Shown here piece by piece: positions 11,906 to 20,935 of a stretch of DNA of 64,000 nucleotides. Position 1 is the stretch's first letter; every line of letters starts with the position of its first letter. The position numbers were made by a program, and so were the translations under genes. The stretch spans positions 49,698 to 113,697 of the forward strand of contig NZ_CACXNW010000004.1 in the NCBI RefSeq assembly GCF_902769175.1, written 5' to 3'. The notes under the pieces were generated by a model. The model was not told the origin of the DNA, made no database searches, and saw only the letters and a list, made by a program, of their open reading frames with translations. Origin of the DNA: an uncultured Methanobrevibacter sp. GTDB lineage: Archaea; Methanobacteriota; Methanobacteria; Methanobacteriales; Methanobacteriaceae.

Positions 11906-12447
11906 TTTGAGACTGTAAAATTTTATGGGCCTTTTTTAATTTTATTAGATTTCTTTATAAATAAAAATTAATATTATGATTTTAAGCCTAAACTTTTTTT
12001 TAGAAACTCTTTAATTTTAATTTCTTTTTTTTAATTAGAGTGTCCGCCAAAAGAATAAAAATCCTTTCAAAAAACTTCAGTTATAGATTGTTTTTATGAA
12101 AACATATTTGCTTCGTTTTCTAAAAATCCTTAAATAATTTTAGGGGCCTGATAATTTCAGTTTTCAGATAATTGCTGTATGGCTGTTTTTGAGTAAAATC
12201 CTTGCGATACTATCAGCGCTCCTAAAAATACATTTAAATATAGAGTATAGGTTAAAAGAATGGAAATTTATAGGAATTTTCATATCAAAAAATTCAGACT
12301 CCTAAATAATTTTAATAAGTTTAAATTGTTATTTTTGAATTGAAATTCGTTTAATTATTTTAAATAATTAATTTTTTCCTCTTATAAATCTTATTAAGCG
12401 TTAAATGATGGTATTGGGGAGCAAGCAAGTACATACATGCGAAAAAG
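11906..12447. other. intergenic region, no gene seen
   Basis: AT-rich. It contains a patch of more balanced composition at 12039-12240 (AGAGTGTCCGCC, GGGGCCTGATAATTTC, GCGATACTATCAGCGC) that does not read as protein in any frame for long. It may be a remnant of something older, but I cannot name it. Confidence 0.4.
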
Positions 12448-12500
12448 TTTAAATACTATTCGAATAAATATTTTATTGAATTAAATCTAAATTAGGGGAT
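12441..12500 (+). promoter_or_regulatory. archaeal promoter and RBS of the second adhesin gene
   Basis: A purine-rich BRE (GCGAAAAAG) runs into a consensus TATA box TTTAAATA at 12448-12455, predicting transcription start near 12478. The Shine-Dalgarno AGGGGAT at 12494-12500 precedes the ATG at 12506. The BRE-TATA text nearly repeats in the proposed CRISPR leader. Confidence 0.75.
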
Positions 12501-12505
12501 GTAAT

Positions 12506-14953
12506 ATGAATAAAAGGATACTTGTTTTTTCTATTTTTTTGTGTCTTGTTCTATTGAGTTTAAGTTCTGTTAGTGCAATTGATAATAATGGCACTATAAT
12601 TCAAAATAAGGATTTAAGCTCTTTAGATAGTAACTCTGAAAAAATGAAACTACTGGAAGATGTTGATATTAATCAAGTAAATGAAGATGATAGCAAGGAA
12701 AATATTGCTATAGATGAACCTGATGCCAATCACTTAAATAATGATTGTGTTGGTGAGTTAGCTATAACTGAATCTAAAAATTTAAATATTGGCAATGATT
12801 TGAGAAACTATGCTCTTGATTTAAATGACCTTCAAGATCTCATCGATAATAATTCTGAAGGCTCAACTTTAGACTTGAATTCTGATTATGCAGCTGTCAA
12901 AAATAAGTTAATAATCAAAATTTCTAAAAGCATGGCGATAGATGGTCATGGCCATACAATTGATTTAGCTGGAAGCAGCAAAAATGACCATTATTTCAAA
13001 GTCAATAAGGGATCAGTTACATTTAAAAACATCAAATTCACAAACGGATACAACAATGATGGTGATGATAAAGGTGGAGCGATTCTCTTTAATAGTTCCG
13101 GAATCAGTACTTTAATCAACTGTACCTTTGAAAATTGCTTTTTCTGAAAAAATGGGGGGGGTGCAGTTTTTTCCGTTGGAGAATTAGGTGTTTACAACTC
13201 TAGATTCTTCAATAATACTAGTAAAAGGGGTGGAGCCATTTATACTGAAGGCAAATTAATCGTTAATGGTACTTCTTTTGCTGGCAATAGTGTTGGTTAC
13301 GGAAGTGGAGCTATTCAAGCTAATGGTTCTAATTCGGAAATATGTGGCTGTGTTTTTGAAAATAATAGTGCAAAATACTATGCTGGAGCAGTTTGGGCCA
13401 TGGGTAATATGGTCGTAAAGGATAGCTTATTTGTTGGCAATAATGTTGGTATCTGTGCTGGGGCCATTTAGATTAATCCTAAGGAAGGTTTTAAGGCAGA
13501 AATATGTGGCTGTGCTTTTGAAAATAACAGCGCAAAGGATGACGATGCTGGAGCAATTTATGCTAATGGCAATCTAATCCTTAATGGTACTTCTTTTGTT
13601 GGCAATAGTGCTGGTGACTGTGCTGGGGCTGTTGATGTTGAAGGTTCTAGGGCACAAATATTTGGTTGTGTTTTTGAAAATAACAGTGCAAAAGACGATG
13701 GTGGAGCAATTTATGCTAATGGCAATCTAATCCTTAATGGTACTTCTTTTGTTGGCAATAGTGCTGGTGACTGTGCTGGGGCTATTGATGTTGAAGGTTC
13801 TAGGGCACAAATATATGGTTGTGTTTTTGAAAATAACAGTGCAAAAGACGATGGTGGAGCATTATGGGTCAAGAGTTATCTAAACGTCCAAAATACAACA
13901 TTTAAACATAACAGTGCTGGTGATGAAGCAGGAACAATCTATGTTGGAAGCGACTTGAGTTTAATTAACTCTTCTATTTTCACTGATTCTACAGATAAAA
14001 AATCAATTGTATGCAAAGGTAGTATGAAGATAAATGCCTCTCTTACTCCTAACCTAAAGGACCTTTCATTTTTAATTGACAATGTTGCGGAAAATTCAAT
14101 TTTAGATTTGGGTTCTGATTATGTAACTATCTATGGTAAGTTAATAATCAACATTACTGAAAGCATGACGATAGATGGTCATGGCCATACAATGGATTTA
14201 GCTGGAGGTAGCAAACATGACCATTATTTCAAAGTCAATAAGGGATCAGTTACATTTAAAAACATCAAATTCACAAACGGATACAACAAGGATGATGATA
14301 AGGGAGGTGCAATCTTCTTTAAAAGTTCAGGAGTTTGTACTTTAATCAATTGTATCTTTGAAAACTGTTGGGCAGAAGATTATGGTGGTGCAGTTTATTC
14401 CGTTGGGGAATTACGTGTTTACAACTCTACATTCTTCAATAACAGTGTTGAAAATGACGGTGGAGCCATTTATGCTGAAGGCAATCTAATCCTTAATGGT
14501 ACTTCATTTGTTGGCAATAGTGCTGGTGACTGTGCTGGGGCTGTTGATGTTGAAGGTTCTAAGGCAGAAATGTCTGGTTGTGTTTTTGAAAATAACTCTG
14601 CAGAAGACGATGGTGGAGCAGCATGGGTCAATGGTAATCTAATCCTTAATGGTACTTCTTTTGTTGGCAATAGTGCTGGTGACTGTGGTGGGACTGTTGA
14701 TGTTGAAGGTTCAAAAGCTGAAATAAATAACTGTACTCTTGAAAGTAATCGTGCAGGAGATCGCAGTGGAGCAGTATGGGCTAAAAACAACCTAAATGTA
14801 TTCAATACAACACTTAAGAACAACAATGCTCCTAATGCAGGAACAATTTATACTGGAGGGGACTTGAGTTTAGTTAAATCCAATGTTCTATATGATACTG
14901 CAGAAGACGATAAAGCAATTGTATGTAAAGGCTACATTACATTTTCAATTTAA
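12506..14953 (+). pseudogene. adhesin-like protein with two in-frame stop codons
   Basis: A single reading frame of 816 codons. It starts with a clear signal peptide (MNKRILVFSIFLCLVLLSLSSVSA), followed by NG-rich beta-helix units (INCTFEN, GGAIYAEGNLILNGTSFVGNSAGD). The frame is closed by TGA at 13145-13147 and TAG at 13469-13471, with clean repeat-coding sequence on both sides and no frameshift. Comparison with the internal copy at 14351 shows normal codons where TGA stands. Methanobrevibacter is not known to use pyrrolysine, so read-through is not expected. Internally, the module at 12904-13080 is repeated 1233 bp later, and 51-residue units recur at 153-bp spacing. There is no C-terminal anchor domain, so the 3' end may also be truncated. 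Its promoter and RBS are intact, so only a 213-residue secreted fragment would be made. Confidence 0.85.
13571..13876 (+). repeat. 153-bp (51-codon) imperfect tandem units
   Basis: The segment AATCTAATCCTTAATGGTAC recurs at 13571 and 13724, and again at 14483 and 14636, each pair 153 bp apart. Each unit encodes one pair of beta-helix coils. The near-identity of neighbouring units suggests recent expansion by unequal recombination. Confidence 0.8.
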
Positions 14954-15299
14954 AAAATTGGACAATTTATAATTTTAATTAAAATAATTAAAAGTTTATT
15001 AATTATTTTAATTTATTTTAATTATTTTTATTCATTAGTTTTTAGTGAAATTTTTTTTAATTATTTTTCTATAATCGTCCGATATTTTATTTCATTAAAA
15101 AGATCATTTTCATTACATGGATTTATCATATATAAGCACATGTTCATGCATCTACCTATTTTAAATTTATTTATTTTTAGCTATTATTCTCAAATTTCTT
15201 TTTATTTTTATAGTTTTATTATAAAATCGCTTTAATTTTTATATAATTTTTTAAAATTTAATAATAAGGTTTATAAAGACTAAATACATATTAATAATT
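14954..15299. other. AT-rich intergenic region with leaderless-type promoter
   Basis: No gene seen. T-rich runs follow the adhesin stop. At the far end, TTTATAAA at 15270-15277 predicts a transcription start about 24 bases downstream, at or next to the ATG at 15300. No Shine-Dalgarno site is present in the 20 bases before that ATG. Confidence 0.55.
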
Positions 15300-16100
15300 A
15301 TGATTATCAAGGCTGGGAAAATTAATAAGTCAAGAGGTAATATTGTTCTCACAATTGGTAAGGAAGATGTGAATAAGCATAATCTTGAAGATGGAGATTT
15401 TGTAATCTTGACTCCTCAAGAGTATGAAGATTTAAAGACTTCTTCTGAAATTGAAGTTTCCACTTTGGAAGTGGTTCCAGATGATGAAGCAGTTGTAAAG
15501 TTGGAGTATGATCTTAAGGAAGCAAAGTCTAAGGAAAAGATTCTTTTCTCCAAAGTTGAGGAATTGGAAAACATTAATTTAGAGCTTACCACTAAATTGT
15601 CTCAAATTGAAAAGGCAAATTATATCAATAGCAGTGTTCTATCTGATGAAGAGTCTAATTCTCTCATTGATGAAGTCAAAAAGCTTAATGGAGAGATTGA
15701 TGATTTAAATCAGGAAATCAAAAATTTAAATAAGGATTTAAATGAATCAAATGAAGAAAGAATCGAATTATTGCAAGACATGAATGTTTTGAAAACCAAA
15801 ATGAGCTTTGATGCAAGCGAATTGTCAAGATTGCGTGAAAGAGAAGATAAGCATAAGGAAATCATTGAGATTATTCTTAGAACAAATAAAAACATGCTTG
15901 ATGAAGTTGTAAACAAGACATTAACAGCTACAATTAATGAAATCAATAAGGAATTGTCTGAAACTGGCATTATAAGAAGAATCAGAGGATTGACTATTGT
16001 AAGGGAACCTGATATTCATAAGGATGGAATATCTAAAAAGGCATATGCTCAACTTGAGGAATTGGTTCCTGAAGACTATTTCCTTGAAAGCGGAGAATAG
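15300..16100 (+). CDS. AbrB-like N-domain fused to a long coiled coil
   Basis: A 266-residue cytoplasmic protein. Residues 1-45 (IIKAGKINKSRGNIVLTIGKEDVNKHNLEDGDFVIL) have the swapped-hairpin AbrB/SpoVT pattern: G-x-I, a short strand with L-T-I-x-K-E, then L-x-x-G-D. Residues 70-195 are a heptad-rich coiled coil (LKEAKSKEKILFSKVEELENI, LNQEIKNLNKDLNES). The C-terminal 70 residues are mixed helix. AbrB domains usually bind DNA as dimers, so a DNA-binding or scaffold protein is possible, but this combination is not one I can name. The promoter geometry suggests a leaderless mRNA. Neighbours are unrelated and there is no operon. Confidence 0.65.
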   Translation: MIIKAGKINKSRGNIVLTIGKEDVNKHNLEDGDFVILTPQEYEDLKTSSEIEVSTLEVVPDDEAVVKLEYDLKEAKSKEKILFSKVEELENINLELTTKLSQIEKANYINSSVLSDEESNSLIDEVKKLNGEIDDLNQEIKNLNKDLNESNEERIELLQDMNVLKTKMSFDASELSRLREREDKHKEIIEIILRTNKNMLDEVVNKTLTATINEINKELSETGIIRRIRGLTIVREPDIHKDGISKKAYAQLEELVPEDYFLESGE

Positions 16101-16214
16101 TTTTATTTTAAATTGATCTTAGATTTCCAAGTATTTCCTAGTCCATTTTATCAATGATTTTAATAATTTATCATATTTATATAGTTTTAGGGTGTCAAAT
16201 TCAAAGGTGAAATT

Positions 16215-16655
16215 ATGGATGAAATCCAATTTAATGAAGACGGCATTAAATTCAGATATTTAAGTAACTGGAAAGAGCAAAACAAAGAAATGATAGGCCC
16301 AAATTGTATTAAGGCTTTAGTTAAGGTTGTTGAAGAAAATCCATCAACTATAACTGTACATAAAAATGATGCAGGAGAAATCACTGCAGTAGCTCAACTT
16401 GAAGAACCATTCAAGGAAAGCTTTGAAGCCCAAGGATGGACAATTGTTGAATCCAGAATCTTAAATCTTAATGATATGCCAGTTTACAATATTATTACAA
16501 CTGCTGAAGAAGGTGGAAAGACTTTAGAAAACAACACTTCTGTATTAATCAATGATGGAAATATGTACATTTTTGAATTGATGCACTTTAAAGAGTTCCC
16601 ATATGCTTATAATGATTATTTAGCTATTATGGATTCTGTAGAATTTGAAGAATAA
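16215..16655 (+). CDS. small DcrB/PsbP-like protein, copy 2
   Basis: A protein of 146 residues preceded by AAAGGTGA at 16203-16210. It starts with IQFNEDGIKFRYLSNWKEQ, has a centre with FEAQGWTIVESRILNLNDMPVY, and near the end reads NGNMYIFELMHFKEFPYAYNDYLAIMDSVEF. The same order of elements (F.F.Y...W at the start, M/V-YIFEL and a final helix-strand) appears in the proteins at 9641 and 17066. The fold is probably DcrB/PsbP-like. The protein is acidic, has no signal peptide or membrane segment, and is predicted cytoplasmic. It is monocistronic with its own TATA-like box near 16177. Function unknown. Confidence 0.7.
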   Translation: MDEIQFNEDGIKFRYLSNWKEQNKEMIGPNCIKALVKVVEENPSTITVHKNDAGEITAVAQLEEPFKESFEAQGWTIVESRILNLNDMPVYNIITTAEEGGKTLENNTSVLINDGNMYIFELMHFKEFPYAYNDYLAIMDSVEFEE

Positions 16656-17065
16656 GTTTTCTATTCTTTTTTCTTTTTTTATTTTTTATTTTTTATTATC
16701 AATTAATTTTAATAATTAAATTTAATAATTAAATTTAATAATTAAATTTAATAATTAAATTTAATAATTAATTTTTATTAATAATTTAAAATTAGATTTA
16801 ATAGTTAATTTTTATTAATTAATTTTAATAATTAATTTTAATAATTAATTTTAATAATTAATTTTAATAATTAATTTTAATAATTAGATTTAATAATTAG
16901 ATTTAATAATTAGATTTAATAATTAGATTTAATAATTAATTTTAATAATTAGATTTAATAATTAGATTTAATAATTAGATTTAGAATTAGATTTAATAAT
17001 TAATTTTTTTAATTTTAAATTTTATTTAATTTTTAATTTATCTCATTTTAAAGGAGTTTCAAATT
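16656..17065. other. intergenic region filled by AT satellite
   Basis: No gene. A T-rich run behind the stop codon is followed by a 13-bp satellite (16707-17005) and the RBS of the next gene (AAGGAG at 17050). Confidence 0.7.
16707..17005. repeat. 13-bp AT satellite of TAATTAAATTTAA type
   Basis: About 22 copies of a 13-bp unit that varies between AATTAAATTTAAT, AATTAATTTTAAT and AATTAGATTTAAT. Variants are grouped in blocks, the pattern left by slippage or unequal exchange of neighbouring units. Confidence 0.88.
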
Positions 17066-17488
17066 ATGTCTAATATGTTTCAAAATGAAGAATTAAGCTT
17101 TAAATATCCAAACAATTGGAAATTGGTGGAAGCAGGAGATATTGAAAATTGCATAGCAGTGCTTGACTGTGACAGCAAATTCAGCAGAGTTATGATATTC
17201 AAATATCCTGAGGAGGGATTGTCTCTTGAATATCTTAAAAATGCAATTGAAGACATTCCAAGGGAAGAAAGCTTGATCGTAGAGGATTCTCATTTGACTA
17301 TAATGGGAAATAAGGAAACTCATGAACTGATTGCAAGTGATGAAAGTCACGAACCTCCTTTAAACACTCATTCATTATCTACAATTAATGATAGAGATGC
17401 ATTCAGCTTTAATTTCTTTGGTTTTGGAGACAAAAATTCAGATAAGGAAGGATTTTTAATGATGTATAAGACTTTAGAGTTCAAATAA
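17066..17488 (+). CDS. small DcrB/PsbP-like protein, copy 3
   Basis: A protein of 140 residues starting at the ATG behind AAAGGAG. It begins MFQNEELSFKYPNNWKLVEAGD and ends NSDKEGFLMMYKTLEFK, matching the two paralogues at 9641 and 16215 in order of elements, though it has lost the YIFEL motif (here DAFSFNFFGFGD). It has no signal peptide. Divergence within the trio is high, which points to an old local family expansion and not a recent duplication. Function unknown; probably a soluble cytoplasmic protein. Confidence 0.68.
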   Translation: MSNMFQNEELSFKYPNNWKLVEAGDIENCIAVLDCDSKFSRVMIFKYPEEGLSLEYLKNAIEDIPREESLIVEDSHLTIMGNKETHELIASDESHEPPLNTHSLSTINDRDAFSFNFFGFGDKNSDKEGFLMMYKTLEFK

Positions 17489-17661
17489 AACTTTTAAAAA
17501 AAGTTTAATCAAAATAATTTAGTATTTAGGGGCTTTGACTTAAAAAGAAGATATTTTATCTTTTTCCGTTGTCATGACTTTAAATGGGGATAATTTTTAT
17601 TTTTATCTTTTTTCAGTTTTCATGACTTAAAAAGAAGATATTTTTATTATTTTAGATAATT

Positions 17662-18294
17662 ATGACATTACAAGAAGAAAAGCAGCATATTAGAAAATCA
17701 ATTTATGATAAATTGTTTAATGAAGGAGAATCCCTTCGTCCTAATGGAGACTATGGCAAGATTCCTGATTTTAATGGAAAGGATATTGCAGCAGAATTGC
17801 TTGCCACCATAGATGAATGGAAACAGTCAAAAACAATATTCTGCAGTCCAGATTCTGCTCAAATTCCAGTAAGATATCTTGCTTTAAAGGAAAATAAGAA
17901 TCTCATTATGGCAAGTCCAAATCTTGAGCATGGATATTTATATCTTGAAGGAAAGAAATTAGATGGCTATGAAGAAGAAGCTTCAACAAAGGAAGGGGCT
18001 TTTGTTCATTGCTCTAAGTTTCTTGACTTTGGAGGAAATGATTCCTTTGGCATAGCTATTGATATGGTTGTGGAAGGTTCTGTTGCTGTAGACAGATTAG
18101 GAAATCGAATGGGAAAAGGAAAGGGATTTGCAGATAGGGAAATCCAAGATCTTTTCAATAAATGCCTTATAGATGAAAACAGTCCTTTGGTAACTACAAT
18201 TCATCCATTTCAATTGGTGGATCATGTTCCAATGGAAAGTCATGACAAAAAGTTGAATATGATTGCGAGTACTGAAGAAATCATTAGGATTTAA
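17662..18294 (+). CDS. 5-formyltetrahydrofolate cyclo-ligase family protein
   Basis: A protein of 210 residues of the MTHFS family (COG0212), whose bacterial and eukaryotic members convert 5-formyl-THF to 5,10-methenyl-THF with ATP. Visible family features are the N-terminal helix with KQHIRKSIYDKL, the segment KTIFCSPDSAQIPVRYLAL, and the nucleotide/pterin-binding loop G-N-R-M-G-K-G-K-G-F-A-D-R-E (about residues 147-160). Methanogens use tetrahydromethanopterin, so the natural substrate of the archaeal branch is uncertain. No strong Shine-Dalgarno precedes the ATG (AGATAATTATG). The last codons belong to the first copy of a 48-bp tandem repeat. Confidence 0.8.
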   Translation: MTLQEEKQHIRKSIYDKLFNEGESLRPNGDYGKIPDFNGKDIAAELLATIDEWKQSKTIFCSPDSAQIPVRYLALKENKNLIMASPNLEHGYLYLEGKKLDGYEEEASTKEGAFVHCSKFLDFGGNDSFGIAIDMVVEGSVAVDRLGNRMGKGKGFADREIQDLFNKCLIDENSPLVTTIHPFQLVDHVPMESHDKKLNMIASTEEIIRI

Positions 18295-18430
18295 TTTTGT
18301 CAGTTTTTCTATTTTAAAACTCATTTAATCATTTGGATTTAATTTTGTCAGTTTTTCTATTCTAAAACTCATTTAATCATTTGGATTTAATTTTGTCAGT
18401 TTTTCTATTTTAAAACTTATTTGATTATTC
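18287..18430. repeat. 48-bp tandem repeat that starts inside the gene's last codons
   Basis: Copies start at 18287, 18335 and 18383, each beginning GGATTTAATTTTGTCAG. In the first copy GG-ATT-TAA is the end of the codon pair Arg-Ile plus the stop codon of the cyclo-ligase-family gene. The 3' end of the gene with its stop has thus been multiplied into the 3' untranslated region. Confidence 0.88.
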
Positions 18431-18691
18431 ATGATTTAACTTTTTTAGTATTATATAAAACTCAATTAAACAATAAAATTCACTTTTTTAAATATTCTAT
18501 TATATAGTTCAGAATTTAATCTTTTTTTCACTTATTCTATTAATTTAAAGGCTCTGAATAATTTATTTTTATTCATTCAATTATTTTAATTAACTTTAGT
18601 TCATTTTGGTTTATTTTTTTAAGTTATGCCTAAATATTAGGCTTCTACTAAAATTTTTAGAAATATTTATTAATCTATAAAACTAAAATAG
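18431..18691. other. AT-rich intergenic region before rubrerythrin
   Basis: No gene seen. AT-rich text with a possible TATA element near 18661-18680 (ATATTTATTAATCTATAAAA). Confidence 0.5.
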
Positions 18692-18753
18692 TTTTAAGTA
18701 GTTTAAACTACTTAAAAAAAATTCTTATTTTTAAGAATTAACACATGTGTTAA
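18692..18753 (+). promoter_or_regulatory. stacked palindromes upstream of rubrerythrin
   Basis: Three inverted repeats in 62 bases. First is a perfect 26-bp palindrome at 18692-18717 (half site TTTTAAGTAGTTT). Second is a hairpin at 18721-18738 with 7-bp arms ATTCTTA/TAAGAAT. Third is a perfect 16-bp palindrome at 18738-18753, TTAACACATGTGTTAA, 20 bases before the start codon. These are good operator candidates for a dimeric redox or metal-responsive regulator. The role is inferred; the symmetry is seen. Confidence 0.6.
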
Positions 18754-18772
18754 AAAAATTTTAGGTGATTAT

Positions 18773-19318
18773 ATGGCAGATTTAAAAGGTACTAAAACCG
18801 AAGCTAACTTAGCAGCAGCTTTCGCTGGTGAATCTCAAGCTCACGCTAAATACCAATACTTCGCAAGCAAAGCTAAAAAAGAAGGATACGTACAAATCCA
18901 CAATATCTTTATGGAAACTTCCAAAAACGAAAAAGAACATGCTAAAATCTGGTTCAAACTCTTACACGATGGTGAAGTCCCAGACACTATTGCAAACTTA
19001 AACGCTGCAGCAGATGGTGAAAACGAAGAATGGACTGCAATGTACAAAGAATTCGCAGAAACCGCAATCGAAGAAGGTTTCGATGAAATCGCAGGTTTAT
19101 TCACCATGGTTGGTAACATTGAAAAAGAACACGAAGAAAGATACAGAGCTTTACTCGCTAACGTAGAAGGCGAAACTGTATTCAAAAAAGAAAGTGACAT
19201 TGAATGGAAATGTATTAACTGTGGTCACATCATTGAAGGAACCGAAGCTCCTTTCATTTGCCCAGTATGTAAACACCCTCAATCTTACTTCGAAGAAAGA
19301 GCAACCAACTTTAAATAA
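18773..19318 (+). CDS. rbr: rubrerythrin
   Basis: A protein of 181 residues. The N-terminal four-helix di-iron domain shows the ligand pattern [14 protein letters not shown] (E-x-x-x-H), [13 protein letters not shown] (E-x-x-H), and a second pair, [11 protein letters not shown] and [15 protein letters not shown]-terminal rubredoxin-like domain has CINCGH (about residue 145) and CPVCKHP. Rubrerythrin reduces hydrogen peroxide in anaerobes using electrons passed by rubredoxin or flavodiiron partners in the cytoplasm. Codon usage is cleaner and more GC at third positions than in neighbours (AAC, TTC, GAA), the pattern of a highly expressed gene. It is monocistronic, with a hairpin terminator and strong upstream palindromes. 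Confidence 0.96.
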   Translation: MADLKGTKTEANLAAAFAGESQAHAKYQYFASKAKKEGYVQIHNIFMETSKNEKEHAKIWFKLLHDGEVPDTIANLNAAADGENEEWTAMYKEFAETAIEEGFDEIAGLFTMVGNIEKEHEERYRALLANVEGETVFKKESDIEWKCINCGHIIEGTEAPFICPVCKHPQSYFEERATNFK

Positions 19319-19347
19319 GTTTGTTACTGGACTTTTAGAATATTCTA

Positions 19348-19389
19348 GCTATTAATGATTATAATTCATTAATAGCATTTTTTTATATT
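19348..19389 (+). terminator. hairpin terminator after rubrerythrin
   Basis: Perfect 11-bp stem GCTATTAATGA (19348-19358) with TCATTAATAGC (19366-19376), a 7-base loop, then ATTTTTTTATATTTTT. It is 30 bp behind the rbr stop. Confidence 0.8.
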
Positions 19390-19482
19390 TTTCAGCTATT
19401 TTTAAAAGGAGATTTTTTTTATATTTATTCGGTTTAACTATTTTTTATAATTAAACTAATATGATTTATTTTGGTGATAAAG

Positions 19483-20185
19483 TGTCTAAAAAAAAGATAA
19501 TTGTTAAATCGAGGATAATTGTTCTAGCGGTACTTGTGCACCTGTAAGTCCTTTTCAAAGGAAGGAGCTTTATATTTAGTTTTTTTTTTAGTGCTTATTT
19601 TAGCTATTCTATTTGCAGTATTGTATTTTAATGGGTTAGTTTAATTCTATTTAATTTATATATTATACAATACCATCAAATGATTATACTGCTTACAAAA
19701 CCTGTGAAAGCATAAAAGTCCATGGCTTATCCTGAAAATGAGTGTAGAAAGTGATGAAGTTGTCATTAGTGATGAGCATAGATGGTGTAGGGATGGTTAA
19801 CTAAGGAAGAGATTAATAAAGATTTGCAAATAATGAATTAACTTCTCCAGCAATCAATGCTTTCTTAAAGTAAGTGTTATTTTAATTTTAACATATATCA
19901 AGCAAGTTTACATAATAAATATCAAAAACCTGTCATTACAATTGTTTTTAGTATGATTCACAATGAACATAAAATTATCACTCATAAAATCACTCCATAT
20001 GATGAGTTTACTATACTTATAATATCGTTAAAGTCTTTAAATCAAAAACAAAGTTTAAAATAATAGTTTATATAAAATATCCAATAAAATTAACTTATTA
20101 AATAAGGAAAAAGCTTTATTTTTATTAAGTCCTATGATGGATTTGAGTCATAATATTGAATTATTGGCTGGTGCTAATTAATACA
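19483..20185 (+). pseudogene. decayed membrane protein and further coding debris
   Basis: Starts at a GTG behind TGGTGATAAA and reads VSKKKIIVKSRIIVLAVLVHL, then stops. A second hydrophobic piece (LVLILAILFAVLYFNG) follows in another frame near 19590-19635, then fragments such as IPSNDYTAYKTCESIKVHGLS (split frames) and SMIHNEHKIITHKITPYDEF (about 19950-20015). All are interrupted by stops. The first piece has the layout of the small membrane-anchored proteins at 51287 and 53011 (Lys-rich start, one membrane helix, short outer domain), but homology is not proven. Confidence 0.45.
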
Positions 20186-20371
20186 TTCTATCAAATAAAT
20201 AATCTTAGTCTAGATAATAGTTGGAGATACTTGACAATATAAGTCCTATTTCTATATAAAAGACTTTATTTAGTTTTATAAAATGATTTGCTTATTCTCT
20301 CTGGCCTATTATATTTTAATTAGCTCTTAATTTAAAATTAAATTATGATCCATTTTTTAACTAAAATATTT

Positions 20372-20866
20372 TTAGTCTATTTTTTCATCTTCTTCCACCA
20401 TTTCCTCTTCAATCTCTTTCATCAAATCTTCAAATTCTCGCTCTTCATCAAACAATGCCATAAAGTCATCAATGCTTATTTTATATTCATTCTCTGCACT
20501 TGGATTTATGATGATTTGATCAAAGCTGTCTTGAATTAGAATAATGGATCTGTACAGGTCTCTCATGAATAATGATCCAACAGTTGTGTTTAACTTAACA
20601 TCATGAATATTTTCCTCATCTGTAAAGATAGGGAGGACTTTTATGTCATTTGGGCCTATGAATATTTTTAAATGAAATTTAACCTCATCATTGATTTCAT
20701 TCAAACCATCAAGATTCATATTTTCAAGGTCAAGTGAATCAAGTTCAATTTGGAGGGGAACTAATAGTTCTGATTTCCTAAATTCATTTAGAAATACATC
20801 ATTTTCCTCTTCTGTCATTTCTGATTGATTTTTCATTAATGATTCAAGCTTAGTATTAAATAGCAA
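20372..20866 (-). CDS. SseB-like domain protein
   Basis: A protein of 164 residues on the minus strand. The layout fits the SseB N-terminal domain: LNEFRKSELLVPLQIEL, IKVLPIFTDEENI, a central LFMRDLYRSIILIQDSFDQIIINPSAENEYKIS, and an acidic C-terminal helix rich in Glu. SseB-type domains are small alpha/beta proteins of unclear role, first linked to serine sensitivity in enterobacteria. No signal peptide is seen. A dead relative lies 69 bp upstream on the same strand, so the pair was a tandem duplication of which only this copy survives. Confidence 0.62.
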   Translation of the reverse strand: MLFNTKLESLMKNQSEMTEEENDVFLNEFRKSELLVPLQIELDSLDLENMNLDGLNEINDEVKFHLKIFIGPNDIKVLPIFTDEENIHDVKLNTTVGSLFMRDLYRSIILIQDSFDQIIINPSAENEYKISIDDFMALFDEEREFEDLMKEIEEEMVEEDEKID

Positions 20867-20935
20867 GCTTATTTTATCACCTAAACTTTTTTAAAAAAAA
20901 TTTGATTAAACTATTTTTAGTTTATTTCCTTAGAG

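Noticed and set aside
13145..13471. TGA/TAG in the adhesin gene as recoded codons (selenocysteine or pyrrolysine)
   Set aside because: The homologous internal copies have ordinary codons there, the protein is structural, and no recoding element or pyl gene is seen.
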